NCBI GenBank assembly: GCA_905339255.1
Contig: CAJPFO010000058.1
Coordinates: 22,971 to 86,970, forward strand
Source: Myxococcaceae bacterium
GTDB taxonomy: Bacteria > Myxococcota_A > UBA9160
Direction: 5' to 3'
Length of the DNA: 64,000 bases
The translations under genes and the position numbers were made by a program. This document shows, piece after piece, positions 26,433 to 35,404 of this stretch (its first letter is position 1; every line of letters begins with the position of its first letter). Under the pieces are notes generated by a model. The model did no database searches. It worked only from the letters and a program-made list of their open reading frames with translations, and was not told the DNA's origin.

Positions 26433-27776
26433 TCAATCGAGCGGGTAACGACGGAACGCCGCCCATCCGAGCAGGCCGAGAGCGCCCGCGACCGGGCCGC
26501 AGAGCAGGATTCCGAGCGGCCGCTCCGCCGTGTTGCCGAACTGGCTGAAGAGCTGCGTCGCGACGAGCGGGCCGATTCCGAACGACACCTTCGTGAGGAG
26601 TCCCTGCATCCCGAAATACATCGCCTCTCGCCGCAGCCCCGTCCGCTTCTCGTCCTCGTCGATCACGTCGGAGATGAGAACGCGGGAGAGAACGAGCATC
26701 GTCCCGACGGGGACACCGACCGACGCCATGAAGACGAGGTACGTCGCCGTCGGCCAAGGCGAGATCGAGACGAGCGGGAGGAGCGTGAACTGCGCCGCCA
26801 TCACGAGCAGCGAGAGTCCGTACATCCGCTTCTTTCCGTACGCCGGAACCCAGCGTCCGAGGAATGGGAGCGTGAGCGCGGCGACGGCGTAGACGAGTGC
26901 CGATCCGATCGACGCTTCCGCTTCGCTCGCACGGAGCACGGAGCGACCGAAGTAGGGGACCGCCGTCACGAGGATGTTGACGCCGATCAAGAAGACGCTC
27001 ATCGGAGCCACGAGCGGCAGGAAGGCCGGGTTGCGGAGCGATTCCATCACGGCGCTCCGGAACGAGAGGTGTCCGCTTTCGGGCGCGTGGTTCCGTCGCT
27101 CCCTCACCGAGAACGTCGCGAGCATCACGAAGGCGAGGATGAGCAAGCCGCAGAGCAGGGCCTGCGGCTCGAAGCCATTGCGGAAGCGGATCCCGACGAG
27201 CGTGACACCGCCCGCCCATGCTGCGACGAGCGGCCCGAGGGCGAGGTTGCCCGCGATGATCACCAGCACGGTGAAACCGGTCATGAGCGACGAGATGCGA
27301 GTTCGTGCCGCCGTACTCCTCGCGATCTCGGGAAGGAGCGCGAGATACGGAGCTCCGACCATCGTGAACGCGCACCAGAAGACGGTGTTGAGCAGGACGA
27401 GCAGAGCCCCCGTCTCGAGCTCGTGGCCGGGTCCGAACGGCGGAAAGAACATCCCGATCAACGTCGCGACGAGGATCGGAGCGCCGACCAGGATGAACGG
27501 CCTGCGGCGGCCGAGGCGGGTGTCCGCGCGGTCGGAGAGGAAGCCGACGACGGGCTCCGCGAAGCCGTCGACGATGCGCCCGACCAGGAGCAGCGCGCCC
27601 ACCGTGGCCGCCGGGAGCAGCGCGACGGCTCCGGGCGCGTCCGCCGGGGGAGCGTAGAGATAGGGAAGCCAGGAGAGCAGCGGCTGCGCGACGTCGAGAC
27701 CGATCGTTCCCGACGCGTAGGCGACGGCGCGCCCCGGCCGGATCTCCTCCGCATCCTCCGCTTCCGGTTCGGACAT
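26433..27776 (-). CDS. MFS transporter of the glycoside-pentoside-hexuronide (MelB-like) type
   Basis: 447 residues with about 12 membrane helices. The signature after the second helix, GRIVDGFAEPVVGFLSDRADTRLGRRRPFIL, is that of the GPH sugar:cation symporter family. EDEKRTGLRREAMYFGM in the second half is the matching central-loop motif. The substrate cannot be told from sequence; related proteins carry sugars, but many actinobacterial and deltaproteobacterial members are uncharacterised. It is the first gene of the leftward series leading to LemA. Confidence 0.88.
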   Translation of the reverse strand: MSEPEAEDAEEIRPGRAVAYASGTIGLDVAQPLLSWLPYLYAPPADAPGAVALLPAATVGALLLVGRIVDGFAEPVVGFLSDRADTRLGRRRPFILVGAPILVATLIGMFFPPFGPGHELETGALLVLLNTVFWCAFTMVGAPYLALLPEIARSTAARTRISSLMTGFTVLVIIAGNLALGPLVAAWAGGVTLVGIRFRNGFEPQALLCGLLILAFVMLATFSVRERRNHAPESGHLSFRSAVMESLRNPAFLPLVAPMSVFLIGVNILVTAVPYFGRSVLRASEAEASIGSALVYAVAALTLPFLGRWVPAYGKKRMYGLSLLVMAAQFTLLPLVSISPWPTATYLVFMASVGVPVGTMLVLSRVLISDVIDEDEKRTGLRREAMYFGMQGLLTKVSFGIGPLVATQLFSQFGNTAERPLGILLCGPVAGALGLLGWAAFRRYPLD

Positions 27777-27837
27777 GCCGCAGTCTACACCGTAGCGTGG
27801 CGCGCTGGGTGGAGAAGCGTCCGCCGCGTCCGTCGTA

Positions 27838-28896
27838 TCAATGTCCCGGCGCGAGCGTCGCCCGCTTCTCCTTGATCGTGGCGAGGAGCGCTCGGTGCGG
27901 CTTCACGAACTTGTCGACGCCCTCGCGCATCAGCACGGTCTCGAGCTCGACGGGATCGACCTTCTCTTCGATCTCGCGAAGCACGGCGTCGGGAGGCATC
28001 TGGTCGACGCGCCGGAGGTAGGTCTTTCCGAGCCGCTCGACCGCTTCGTTGGTCGCGGGCGGGTTGGTCTGGATGTCGCTTCCGGCGAGGGCTTCGACGT
28101 ACTTGTCCGGAGGATCGCTCTTCTTCTTGGTCCCGGTGCTGGCGAAGACGATCTCCTGCCGAAGCGCGAGCGCCTTCCCTCCCCAGAACGATTGGTTCTC
28201 CAACCAGAGCTTCTTCACGTTCACGATCCCGACCTGCCCCTGCGCGGTGGGCGAGAGGCCGGCGCAGTGCTCTTCCGTGTAGACGTCGACGCGAGAGACG
28301 AAGATCGAGTAGACGCTCTTGAACTGCGCGAGGTCCTTGCGCCGCTGCGCACCGCGCCAGACCGCTTCGCGAGCGGCCTCGTACTGCCGCTCGGTGAAGA
28401 TGAGCGTCACGTTCACGGTGATGCCGGCCGCCACGAGCTCCTCGAGGGCGCCGATCCCGCCGGGGGTCGCCGGCACCTTGATCATCCGGTTCTTGCGGCC
28501 GAGCCCCCATTTCTTGCCGAGCTCGACGTAGCGGGCCGAGCGGGCCGCGAGCGGGGGGCCCGTCTGCGGATCCTCGAGGAGGGGGTCGAGCTCGAAGCTC
28601 ACGTAGCCGTCGTCCCCCCGCGTCTCCTCCCAGACCGGCAAGAAGACCTCCTGCGCCCCGCGGACGAGCTCGTCGGTCGTCTCCCAGCAGATCGCGTCGT
28701 CGTCGAGGCCGTGCTTGATGTGGTCGGCGAGCTTCGCATCGAAGCGTCCCGTACGGATCAGGTCCGAGATGATGATCGGGTTCGAGGTGGCGCCGCTCGC
28801 CCCGAGGGCGCGGTTTTGCTTCACGAGCTCCGGATCGATCGAGTCGAGCCAGAGTTTCGTGCCGCAATCGATCAGCGAACGAAGCGACGAAGCCAT
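27838..28896 (-). CDS. tal: Transaldolase
   Basis: 352 residues, pentose-phosphate enzyme exchanging a dihydroxyacetone unit between sugar phosphates. The catalytic Schiff-base lysine lies in [41 protein letters not shown] and [10 protein letters not shown] are other family blocks. The C-terminus ([16 protein letters not shown]) replaces the usual TIDTLTP... and is seen in the longer TalB/Tal-Pgi type proteins. The ATG at 28896 has GGGGGAGGGAGA upstream; extra in-frame codons before it are not family-like. The gene is divergent from the BLUF relative (124-base gap). Confidence 0.92.
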   Translation of the reverse strand: MASSLRSLIDCGTKLWLDSIDPELVKQNRALGASGATSNPIIISDLIRTGRFDAKLADHIKHGLDDDAICWETTDELVRGAQEVFLPVWEETRGDDGYVSFELDPLLEDPQTGPPLAARSARYVELGKKWGLGRKNRMIKVPATPGGIGALEELVAAGITVNVTLIFTERQYEAAREAVWRGAQRRKDLAQFKSVYSIFVSRVDVYTEEHCAGLSPTAQGQVGIVNVKKLWLENQSFWGGKALALRQEIVFASTGTKKKSDPPDKYVEALAGSDIQTNPPATNEAVERLGKTYLRRVDQMPPDAVLREIEEKVDPVELETVLMREGVDKFVKPHRALLATIKEKRATLAPGH

Positions 28897-29020
28897 CGGA
28901 TTCTCCCTCCCCCGGTTTCGGGAGAGACTACCGCGGTGGCCGGGTTCCGTCCGCGCGACCGTCAAGCCGGGCGCGGGGCTTCCGATGAGAGCGCCGAGCG
29001 CTTCGATCGACGGAGGCACC

Positions 29021-29440
29021 TTGTACCAGCTCGTCTACCTGAGCCGCGCCGTTCCCCCCCTCACGAGCGCGCAGATCCTGGATCTCGTCGTGTGTTCCCG
29101 GGAGCACAACCAGCGCCACCACCTCACGGGGATCCTGCTCTCGAAGGCGGGGCAGTTCATGCACCTGCTCGAGGGGGACCGCCCCGACGTCGAGGCGCTC
29201 TTCGAAAGGATCGAGCGCGACCCCCGCCATCGCGAGGTGACGGTCCTGCATCAAGGTTCCGCCGAGGGGCGCCAATTTCCGGGTTGTCCGCTCGGGTTCC
29301 AGGATCTCGGCTCTGCGGCGGTGCTCGCCGTGCCGGGCTTCGGCGCGTTTCTCAATACGTCGCTCAGCGCCGACGAGTTCAGGGATTTCTCGAAGGCGCA
29401 GAAGCTTCTGCTCCTCTTCCAGCGCCGGCGCTCGTCGTAA
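29021..29440 (+). CDS. BLUF-domain protein lacking the photoactive glutamine
   Basis: 139 residues, a stand-alone BLUF domain. The TTG start at 29021 is favoured by GGAGG five bases upstream and by the YQLVYLSRA opening typical of BLUF. Tyr6 and Asn30 ([14 protein letters not shown]) align with the flavin-contacting Tyr and Asn. The Gln before LLEG, essential for the photocycle, is His48 (GQFMHLLEG; codon CAC). The later W/M region reads FPGCPLGF, so the Trp and Met are also changed. It may bind flavin yet be light-insensitive, or use different chemistry. It could instead be a sequence relic. Divergent from transaldolase. Confidence 0.85.
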   Translation: MYQLVYLSRAVPPLTSAQILDLVVCSREHNQRHHLTGILLSKAGQFMHLLEGDRPDVEALFERIERDPRHREVTVLHQGSAEGRQFPGCPLGFQDLGSAAVLAVPGFGAFLNTSLSADEFRDFSKAQKLLLLFQRRRSS

Positions 29441-29521
29441 GAGACCCGGGCGCCGCACCGACGGGCAGCTCGGCGGGTCGCCCGTTCGCACCCGAGGTCC
29501 CGGCTCACCCGGCGGTCGCGG

Positions 29522-30775
29522 TCAGAAGTTGTAGCCGCTCTCGTTGTGCAGCGAGAGGTCGAGACCGTGGCGCTCCTCCTGCTCGCTCGCGCGCAATCCG
29601 ATCGCACGGTCGATGAGCTTCAGGATCACGAACGACGCCGCGATGCTCCACGCGGCGACGAGCCCGGCGCAGAAGATCTGCGTCGCGAGCTGCTTCGTCA
29701 CGTCGAGTTCGGCGATCGTCCCTCCGAATGCCGTCGACGCGAAGACCGCGACCAGGATCGTTCCGACGATCCCGCCGACGCCGTGGACGCCGAAGACGTC
29801 GAGCGCGTCGTCGTAGCCGCCCCAGCGCTTGAGCGAGGTGGCTCCGAAGAAGCATGCGACCCCGGAGACGAGGCCGATCACCATCGCGCCCGGCGGTCCC
29901 ACCGTTCCCGACGCCGGGGTGATCGCCGCGAGGCCCGCGATCGCACCGGTCGCGAACCCGAGCGCGGACGGCTTTCCGTACTTCGACCACTCGATCGTCA
30001 TCCAGGTGAGCGCAGCCACCGCCGGCGAGATCTGCGTGACGAGCATCGCCATGGCTGCCTGCGAGTTGGCGGCGACTGCGCTCCCCGCGTTGAATCCGAA
30101 CCAGCCGACCCAGAGCATGCCGGTCCCGGCGACGGTGAGTGTGAGGCTGTGCGGGGTGAGCGCCGCGTGGCCGTAGCCCTCGCGGCGGCCGACGAGGATG
30201 GCGGCGACGAGCGCGGAGAGGCCGGCCGTGATGTGCACGACGATCCCTCCCGCGAAGTCGAGGACGCCCATCGAGCCCATGTACGAGCCCGGCCCTCCCC
30301 AGACCATGTGGCAGACCGGCAGGTAGACGACCGTGAACCAGAGTGCCGTGAACCAGAGCATCGCGGAGAACTTCATGCGCTCGGCGAACGCGCCGACGAT
30401 GAGGGCGGGAGTGATGATCGCGAAGGTGAGCTGGAAGGTGACGTAGACCGCCTCGGGGACGCTCCCGACGACGCTCTCGCTCGTCACGCCGCGTAGGAAG
30501 AGCTTCGAGATCCCGCCGACGAACGAAGCGGAGTTGAGGACATCGGCCTGCATCCCGGCCGTATCGAAGGCGAGGCTGTAGCCGTAAGCGACCCAGAGCA
30601 CGGTGACGAGTGCCGTGATCGCGAGGCATTGCATGAGGACCGAGAGGACGTTCTTCGTCCGCACCAGACCTCCGTAGAAGAGCGCGAGCCCGGGAATGGT
30701 CATGAAGAGCACGAGCGCCGTGGCGGTGAGGAGCCAGGCGGTGTCGGCGGCGCTCATGGGAGGGGAGGCGTTCAT
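29522..30775 (-). CDS. amtB: Ammonium transporter AmtB
   Basis: 417 residues, trimeric ammonium channel family. The twin pore histidines are visible: His181 in DFAGGIVVHITAG and His331 in DVFGVHGVGG. FYGGLVRTKNVLS near the N-terminus and WVGWFGFNAGS are also typical. It lacks a cleavable leader. Normally amtB is paired with a PII gene (glnK) that plugs the channel; none is adjacent here. The ATG at 30775 has GAGGAG upstream. No sigma-54 promoter could be found in the upstream 288-base gap. An ammonium-uptake role fits the NtrB/NtrC operon 24 kb away. Confidence 0.94.
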   Translation of the reverse strand: MNASPPMSAADTAWLLTATALVLFMTIPGLALFYGGLVRTKNVLSVLMQCLAITALVTVLWVAYGYSLAFDTAGMQADVLNSASFVGGISKLFLRGVTSESVVGSVPEAVYVTFQLTFAIITPALIVGAFAERMKFSAMLWFTALWFTVVYLPVCHMVWGGPGSYMGSMGVLDFAGGIVVHITAGLSALVAAILVGRREGYGHAALTPHSLTLTVAGTGMLWVGWFGFNAGSAVAANSQAAMAMLVTQISPAVAALTWMTIEWSKYGKPSALGFATGAIAGLAAITPASGTVGPPGAMVIGLVSGVACFFGATSLKRWGGYDDALDVFGVHGVGGIVGTILVAVFASTAFGGTIAELDVTKQLATQIFCAGLVAAWSIAASFVILKLIDRAIGLRASEQEERHGLDLSLHNESGYNF

Positions 30776-31063
30776 GGCTCGGGCTCCTCGTTCGGGTCGG
30801 AGTGTGCCGGATCTGCGGCAGGCGCAGTGGAACACGGAAACGAGACCGGGAGCAAGTCCGCGGCGCGGTGGACCGGTGCCCACGGCTGGCCGGCGCGGGC
30901 CGGGGAGACGGTCGCGACGAGGAGGGATGCTGGCCGCTCGCACGCGGCCGTGACGCAGTGCGGCGTCGCCAGCTCGGGGCCCCAGGTCGACCGACACGAA
31001 GGAGCGTTCGGAGGTCTACGGCGTGATACGTTCCTGGCGAGCCCCGCCGCGGCAGGAGGAATC

Positions 31064-31465
31064 GTGAGAAAACTCGTCCTGATGCTCGGGATCGTCGTTT
31101 CCGTCGTGCTCCTCGCGCTGGCCATCGAGGTGATCGCCGCCGAGGACGGCGAAGTGGTCGTCCTGCGCACGCTCGACGAAAGCGGCGCCCCGATCGAGAC
31201 GCGGCTCTGGATCGTCGACCACGAGGGGCAGCCCTTCCTGCGCGCGGGCAACGAGGGAGCGGGGTGGTTCGGAAGGCTTCGCGCGAAGCCCGAGGTCGAG
31301 GTCGTTCGCGGCGAGGAGACGCTCCTCGTCCGCGCCGTTCCGGAGCCCGCGGCTCGCGAGCGCGTGAACGCGCTGATGGCCGAGAAATACGGTTGGGCCG
31401 ATGCCTACATCGGCGCGATCTTCTCGCGCGACGACTCGGTTCCCGTTCGCCTCGAGCCACGCTGA
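31064..31465 (+). CDS. Membrane-anchored flavin split-barrel-like protein
   Basis: 133 residues from a GTG with AGGAGGA 4 bases upstream. An N-terminal helix (about 3-21) is followed by a small beta-rich domain (VVVLRTLDESGAPIETRLWIV, EGQPFLRAGNEGAGWFGRL, VEVVRGEETLLVRAV). The pattern resembles the pyridoxamine-phosphate-oxidase/deazaflavin nitroreductase split-barrel group, but no catalytic residues can be assigned. It is divergent from amtB across 288 bases. Function unknown. Confidence 0.65.
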   Translation: MRKLVLMLGIVVSVVLLALAIEVIAAEDGEVVVLRTLDESGAPIETRLWIVDHEGQPFLRAGNEGAGWFGRLRAKPEVEVVRGEETLLVRAVPEPAARERVNALMAEKYGWADAYIGAIFSRDDSVPVRLEPR

Positions 31466-31570
31466 TCCGGCAGGGAGCGGAGCGGCCGCCGGGCCGTCGG
31501 GGCCGTCGCGCGTTAGGGTAGGGCGCGCAGGGGGCGGACGACGCCGTGCCCCGTTTGCTGCGGAGGCTGT

Positions 31571-32569
31571 TTGACGGCGAGAGAGGCGCTCTGGATCGAC
31601 GAGGAGCAGGTCGCGGCCCACGTGACGCTCGCCGAAGCCGTGCCGATGGTCGAGCACGCCCTCGCGACACAGGCACGCGGCGGGCTTGCTTCGCTCGTCG
31701 CGTGCCGGGCGCTCCAGGGCGACGCTTCGCTCCACACCTGCGGCGCGATCGGCTCAGGCTTCGCGGGAGCGAGGAGCTTCGTTCGCGCGGGGCGGCAGCC
31801 AACCCCCTTGCTCGTACTCTTCGACACCGAGGCGGGGGAGTTCCGGGCCGCGATCGAAGCCTCGGCGCTCGGTGAGCTTTGTTCGGCGGCAATCTCGTCC
31901 GTCGCCACCCGCTGGCTGGCCGCTCCGGACGCCGCCGAACTCGCGATCCTCGGCGACGGGTCCGAGGCGCTCGCGCAGGTGGCGGCGGTGGCCCACGCGA
32001 GACGCTTGCGTCGGGTGCGCGTTCACCATCCCGACGGCGAAAGGAGGCGGCGCTTCGCGGCCGAACTCCGCGCACGGCTCTCTCGTGAAGTGGTCGAGGC
32101 CGAAACGATCGTGGATGCCGTCTGCGGTGTCCCGGTCGTCTCGGTCGCGACGAGCGGGATCGATCTCGCCCCCGCGGCCGGGTCGCTCGCACCGGGCACG
32201 CAGCTCCTCCTCGCGGGCGAGGCGGGCCGGACGTATTGCGCCCTCGGCCGCGAGATCCTCTCGCGAGCCGATCGCATCGTCGTCGATGACCTTCGCAACG
32301 CGCGGGAGGGAGAGAGCGAAATCCGGCGCCTCCTTGGCGACGACGACGCCTCCTGGAAGCGGGTCGAAGCGCTCGGAGAGGTGATCGCGGAGCGTCGGGC
32401 GCGCACGGCCTCGCAGCGCCTCGTCGTCTTCGAATCGCTCGGGAGCGCCGTCGGAGAACTCGCGATCGCGGTCGAGGTGTACCACCGCGTGCTGCGCGCC
32501 GGCGGAGGGCGGACGATCCCGAGGCCCGAGCCCGTCCGTGCGCGTCTCATGCCCGGAGCGGGCGACTGA
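31571..32569 (+). CDS. Ornithine cyclodeaminase/mu-crystallin family protein, probably inactive in the classical reaction
   Basis: 332 residues from a TTG with GGAGG 4 bases upstream. The overall order of segments matches the ornithine cyclodeaminase/alanine dehydrogenase fold: N-terminal LWIDEEQVAAHVTLAEAVPMVEHAL, central FDTEAGEFRAAIEASAL, and a Rossmann part with VVSVATSG. Expected residues are altered: the Lys-containing GxK segment reads FAGARSFVRA, the LTALRTAA Arg is replaced by LGELCSAA, and the NAD loop is AILGDGSEALAQ instead of GTGxQA. It may therefore bind a different ligand or act as a regulator. No linked amino-acid pathway is visible. Confidence 0.72.
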   Translation: MTAREALWIDEEQVAAHVTLAEAVPMVEHALATQARGGLASLVACRALQGDASLHTCGAIGSGFAGARSFVRAGRQPTPLLVLFDTEAGEFRAAIEASALGELCSAAISSVATRWLAAPDAAELAILGDGSEALAQVAAVAHARRLRRVRVHHPDGERRRRFAAELRARLSREVVEAETIVDAVCGVPVVSVATSGIDLAPAAGSLAPGTQLLLAGEAGRTYCALGREILSRADRIVVDDLRNAREGESEIRRLLGDDDASWKRVEALGEVIAERRARTASQRLVVFESLGSAVGELAIAVEVYHRVLRAGGGRTIPRPEPVRARLMPGAGD

Positions 32570-32608
32570 TCGCTCCGACCGCACCCGGGCGCTCGCGCCT
32601 CGCGGCGC

Positions 32609-32863
32609 TCAGGAGGACCGACCGCCCTCGCGTCCCCGCGGAGGCGTGACGTCGATCTCCTCGCGCGGCTCGTTGCGCCGGCGAAGCGTTGCGAGCGCGA
32701 GCGCGATCAGCGCGAGCAGGATCTCGTCGACGAGCGGAATCACGTCCGGGACGAGCAGGTCGGCCGCGAAGATCGCCGCGACCAGCAGGGCGAGCTTCGG
32801 GAACCGCAGCCCCGAAGCCCAGCGCTCGATGGCCGCCACGACCGGATTGCGAAGCGCTGCCAT
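32609..32863 (-). CDS. DUF6116-like small membrane protein
   Basis: 84 residues. The pattern AIERWASGLRFPKLALLVAAIFAADLLVPDVIPLVDEILLALIALALATLRRR matches a family of short two-helix membrane proteins annotated DUF6116. Function is unknown. The C-terminal tail is charged and Arg-rich. It lies alone between the cyclodeaminase-like gene and DUF4184, transcribed leftward. Confidence 0.75.
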   Translation of the reverse strand: MAALRNPVVAAIERWASGLRFPKLALLVAAIFAADLLVPDVIPLVDEILLALIALALATLRRRNEPREEIDVTPPRGREGGRSS

Positions 32864-33095
32864 GCGCAGAGGCTACGCAATCGTGCGCAAACTCGCCGGC
32901 GCACGGGATTGCTTGCCCGCCCCACGGAGGGATGCCACCCTTTCGCGTCGCCCGCGGAGCGCCGATGGGACGGTCGTGAAGCTCTTGCGCCCAGATCGCG
33001 TTCGAGACGAGATCCTCCCGGAGGCGTCGCCGGGACGCCATCTCTGCCGGCGAAGCTCTCTCGCGTGACGCCGGCGCACGGCGGGGAACGATCCG

Positions 33096-33887
33096 ATGCC
33101 CTTCACCCTTTCACATCCGGCCGCGGTGATCCCGATCTTCCACCTGCTCCGGCGTCACACCGTGCTTTCCGCGCTCGTGATCGGCAGTGTCGTCCCGGAC
33201 GTCTGGAACCTCGCGCCGAGTTCTCTCGCGCGGAGCGACACGCACTCGATGACGGGAGTGCTGTGGCCGAATCTGCCCCTCGGCCTCGCGATCTATGCGT
33301 TGTTCCACCTGGCGCTCAAGCGTCCGGCGGCCGCGCTCGCGCCGGTCCGGGTGCAACGGCGTCTCGCCCCGCTGCTCGCGGGCCCCGCCTGGCCCGGCTT
33401 CCCGCTCTCGAAGGTCGTGCTCTCGCTCCTGCTCGGAGCTGCGACGCACGTGGCCTGGGATTCGTTCACGCATGCCGGGGGACGCCTCGTCGAAGCCTTC
33501 CCCCTGCTCCAGCAGCGCGTGTTTCGCGGCACCGGCCTTTCGATGCCGGCCTACCGCTTCGTCCAGCTCGCGAGCACGATCGTCGGGCTCGTGGCCGTGG
33601 TGCTCTGGTTCCGTCGCTGGTTCGTGCGGGCGCGCGCGAGCGAAGCGGTCGAAGACACCTCGGGACTTCGCATCGCGGCGGTTTCCGGAACGGTCGGCAT
33701 CTGTTTCGGATTCGCGCTCCATGCGCTCCTCGAGCCGGGCTCCGCTCCGGCGTGGAGCGGGGGTTTCTACCCCGTGCTCCGAGAAGCCACCGTCGCGGGC
33801 CTCGAGGGTCTTCTCGCGGGGCTTCTCGCCTGGAGCGTCGCGTGGCACGCCGGAGTGTTCGTCGAGAAGCTGCGGTCGCCGCGGTAG
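33096..33887 (+). CDS. DUF4184 membrane protein
   Basis: 263 residues. The N-terminal MPFTLSHPAAVIP and GSVVPD motif, a HVAWDSFTHAGG segment and about six membrane helices match DUF4184, a membrane family of unknown function with conserved His/Asp residues that could be catalytic. The ATG has no strong ribosome site but the family N-terminus begins here. It converges on the GluR0-like gene. No partner genes are evident. Confidence 0.85.
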   Translation: MPFTLSHPAAVIPIFHLLRRHTVLSALVIGSVVPDVWNLAPSSLARSDTHSMTGVLWPNLPLGLAIYALFHLALKRPAAALAPVRVQRRLAPLLAGPAWPGFPLSKVVLSLLLGAATHVAWDSFTHAGGRLVEAFPLLQQRVFRGTGLSMPAYRFVQLASTIVGLVAVVLWFRRWFVRARASEAVEDTSGLRIAAVSGTVGICFGFALHALLEPGSAPAWSGGFYPVLREATVAGLEGLLAGLLAWSVAWHAGVFVEKLRSPR

Positions 33888-33942
33888 GAGGCATGCCCGC
33901 GGTCCTTCCGCGAGCGCAGCGCGGCGCCGTGCCCGGACGGGG

Positions 33943-35031
33943 CTACTCCCGACGATCGAGGTGTTGTTCCACGAGCCTCGCCCAGAACGGACCTTCGAGC
34001 TCGCGCGCGATCGCGGCGTTGAGCGGGCGGCGAAGCGGGCTTCCGGAGGGCAGGACGAAGGCGAGGAACCCGCGGTCGAGGGCGCCGGGGACGATCGCGA
34101 TCCGTTCCTCGAAGTCGCCCCTCGCGTGGTAGCGGAGCTCCGGCTCCCCGGCGACGACTGCGTCGATCTGGCCGGCGACGAGTGCGTCGAGCGCGGGAGG
34201 GACGTCGGCGAACCGAACCGGACGGATTCCTCGCTCGACCAGGAACTCCTCGACCGGCGACTCCTCGACCACGCCGACCCGGACACGAGCGAGATCCGCG
34301 AGCCCGCGGATCCTCGCGTGGAGCTCGTGCACGGTGAGCTGCGACGCGATGATCCCGGTGACGAGCGAGACCAGCACGAGCGCGGCGAGCATCACGGCGA
34401 CCGCGAATAGACGTCCGAACAGGGTGACGGGGGTCCGGTCGCCGTAGCCGACCGTGGTGACGGTCGCGGCGGCCCACCAGAACCCCTCGGCGATACCGCG
34501 CGCGGGCGATCCTCCGAAGTGTTCGGGGTTCCGGTGTCGCTCGATCCACCAGATCCCGATCGACGCGACGGCGAAGAGGACGACGAGCGCCGCGAGGGTG
34601 TAGCCGAGTCGCGGGGAGAGGTGGCCCACGATCGAGTCGAGCCATCCCGCGGCGTTCGCGGGAACCGTCGCGATCGAGAAGGACTTCGAGAGGAAGGGGG
34701 TCGTGAACTCGACGTCCTCGAAGCGTGCCGAGCTGACCGGAACCGCGCCGGCGAAGGCGTCGATCTCGCCCTGGCCGATCGCTCGGAAGACCGCTGCGGG
34801 GGATGCGTACTCCCGCAACTCGTAGTCGAGCCCGAGATCGTCGGCCACCCGATGCCAGAGTTCGATGGCGATCCCGTTCCAGCGACCGCCCGCGTCCTTC
34901 ATCGCGAAGGGAGGATCCTCGTAGATTCCGACGCGGAGAATCTCGGCATCGTCCGCGCTCCGGGCCAGCGTCGCCGAGCACACGAGAACGAGCGCCGCGA
35001 GCGCCGAGCGAGCACGTCGAGATCCCACCAT
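33943..35031 (-). CDS. GluR0-like ligand-gated potassium channel
   Basis: 362 residues with a signal peptide (about 1-25). A periplasmic amino-acid-binding lobe S1 (31-130: LRVGIYEDPPFAM, FAGAVPVSSARFEDVEFTTPF) is interrupted by a membrane helix (about 143-162), a pore loop with K+ selectivity filter TVGYGD at 193-198, and a second helix (about 206-230). The second binding lobe S2 follows (LARVRVGVVEESPVEEFL to the end). This order, S1-M1-P-M2-S2, is that of GluR0, the prokaryotic ionotropic glutamate receptor relative. It probably opens on binding an amino acid. The gene is divergent from ppnP. The ligand is unknown. Confidence 0.88.
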   Translation of the reverse strand: MVGSRRARSALAALVLVCSATLARSADDAEILRVGIYEDPPFAMKDAGGRWNGIAIELWHRVADDLGLDYELREYASPAAVFRAIGQGEIDAFAGAVPVSSARFEDVEFTTPFLSKSFSIATVPANAAGWLDSIVGHLSPRLGYTLAALVVLFAVASIGIWWIERHRNPEHFGGSPARGIAEGFWWAAATVTTVGYGDRTPVTLFGRLFAVAVMLAALVLVSLVTGIIASQLTVHELHARIRGLADLARVRVGVVEESPVEEFLVERGIRPVRFADVPPALDALVAGQIDAVVAGEPELRYHARGDFEERIAIVPGALDRGFLAFVLPSGSPLRRPLNAAIARELEGPFWARLVEQHLDRRE

Positions 35032-35122
35032 CGTCCACGATTCTCGCACGGGGGACGCCGGGCGCGCCTGCTTTTCCGCAGCTCGCGAGTGGGCTATCCG
35101 GAACCTGGAGCAGGAGGGTCGA

Positions 35123-35404
35123 ATGTTCTCCGTGAACGAGTATTTCGAAGGTCGGGTCAAATCGCTCTCGTTTCGGACGGCCGAAGGGCCCGCAACGGTC
35201 GGGGTGATGGCGGAGGGGGAGTACGAGTTCGGGACCACGAGCGTCGAGCTCATGACGGTCACGAGCGGGTCGATCTCGGTCCGGCTTCCGGGAACCGACA
35301 CCTGGATGAAGGTCGCGGCCGGGGAGTCGTTCAGCGTGCCGGCGAATGCCCGCTTCGGAGTCCGTGCCTCCGGGGACAGCTCGTATCTCTGCCTCTACCG
35401 CTGA
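35123..35404 (+). CDS. ppnP: Pyrimidine/purine nucleoside phosphorylase
   Basis: 93 residues, a single cupin-like DUF1255 domain (YaiE/PpnP), which phosphorolyses many nucleosides. Signature segments are [32 protein letters not shown] and [14 protein letters not shown] ending in YLCLYR. ATG has GGAGGGTCGA upstream. Its 3' end overlaps mtgA if the earliest mtgA start is used. Together with the nucleoside transporter at 1.9 kb it suggests nucleoside salvage, though the two loci are far apart. Confidence 0.9.
   Translation: MFSVNEYFEGRVKSLSFRTAEGPATVGVMAEGEYEFGTTSVELMTVTSGSISVRLPGTDTWMKVAAGESFSVPANARFGVRASGDSSYLCLYR

Noticed and set aside
30776..31063. Sigma-54 promoter for amtB
   Set aside because: No GCAA-N5-GTGCCA-like reverse element with proper spacing was found in the gap.
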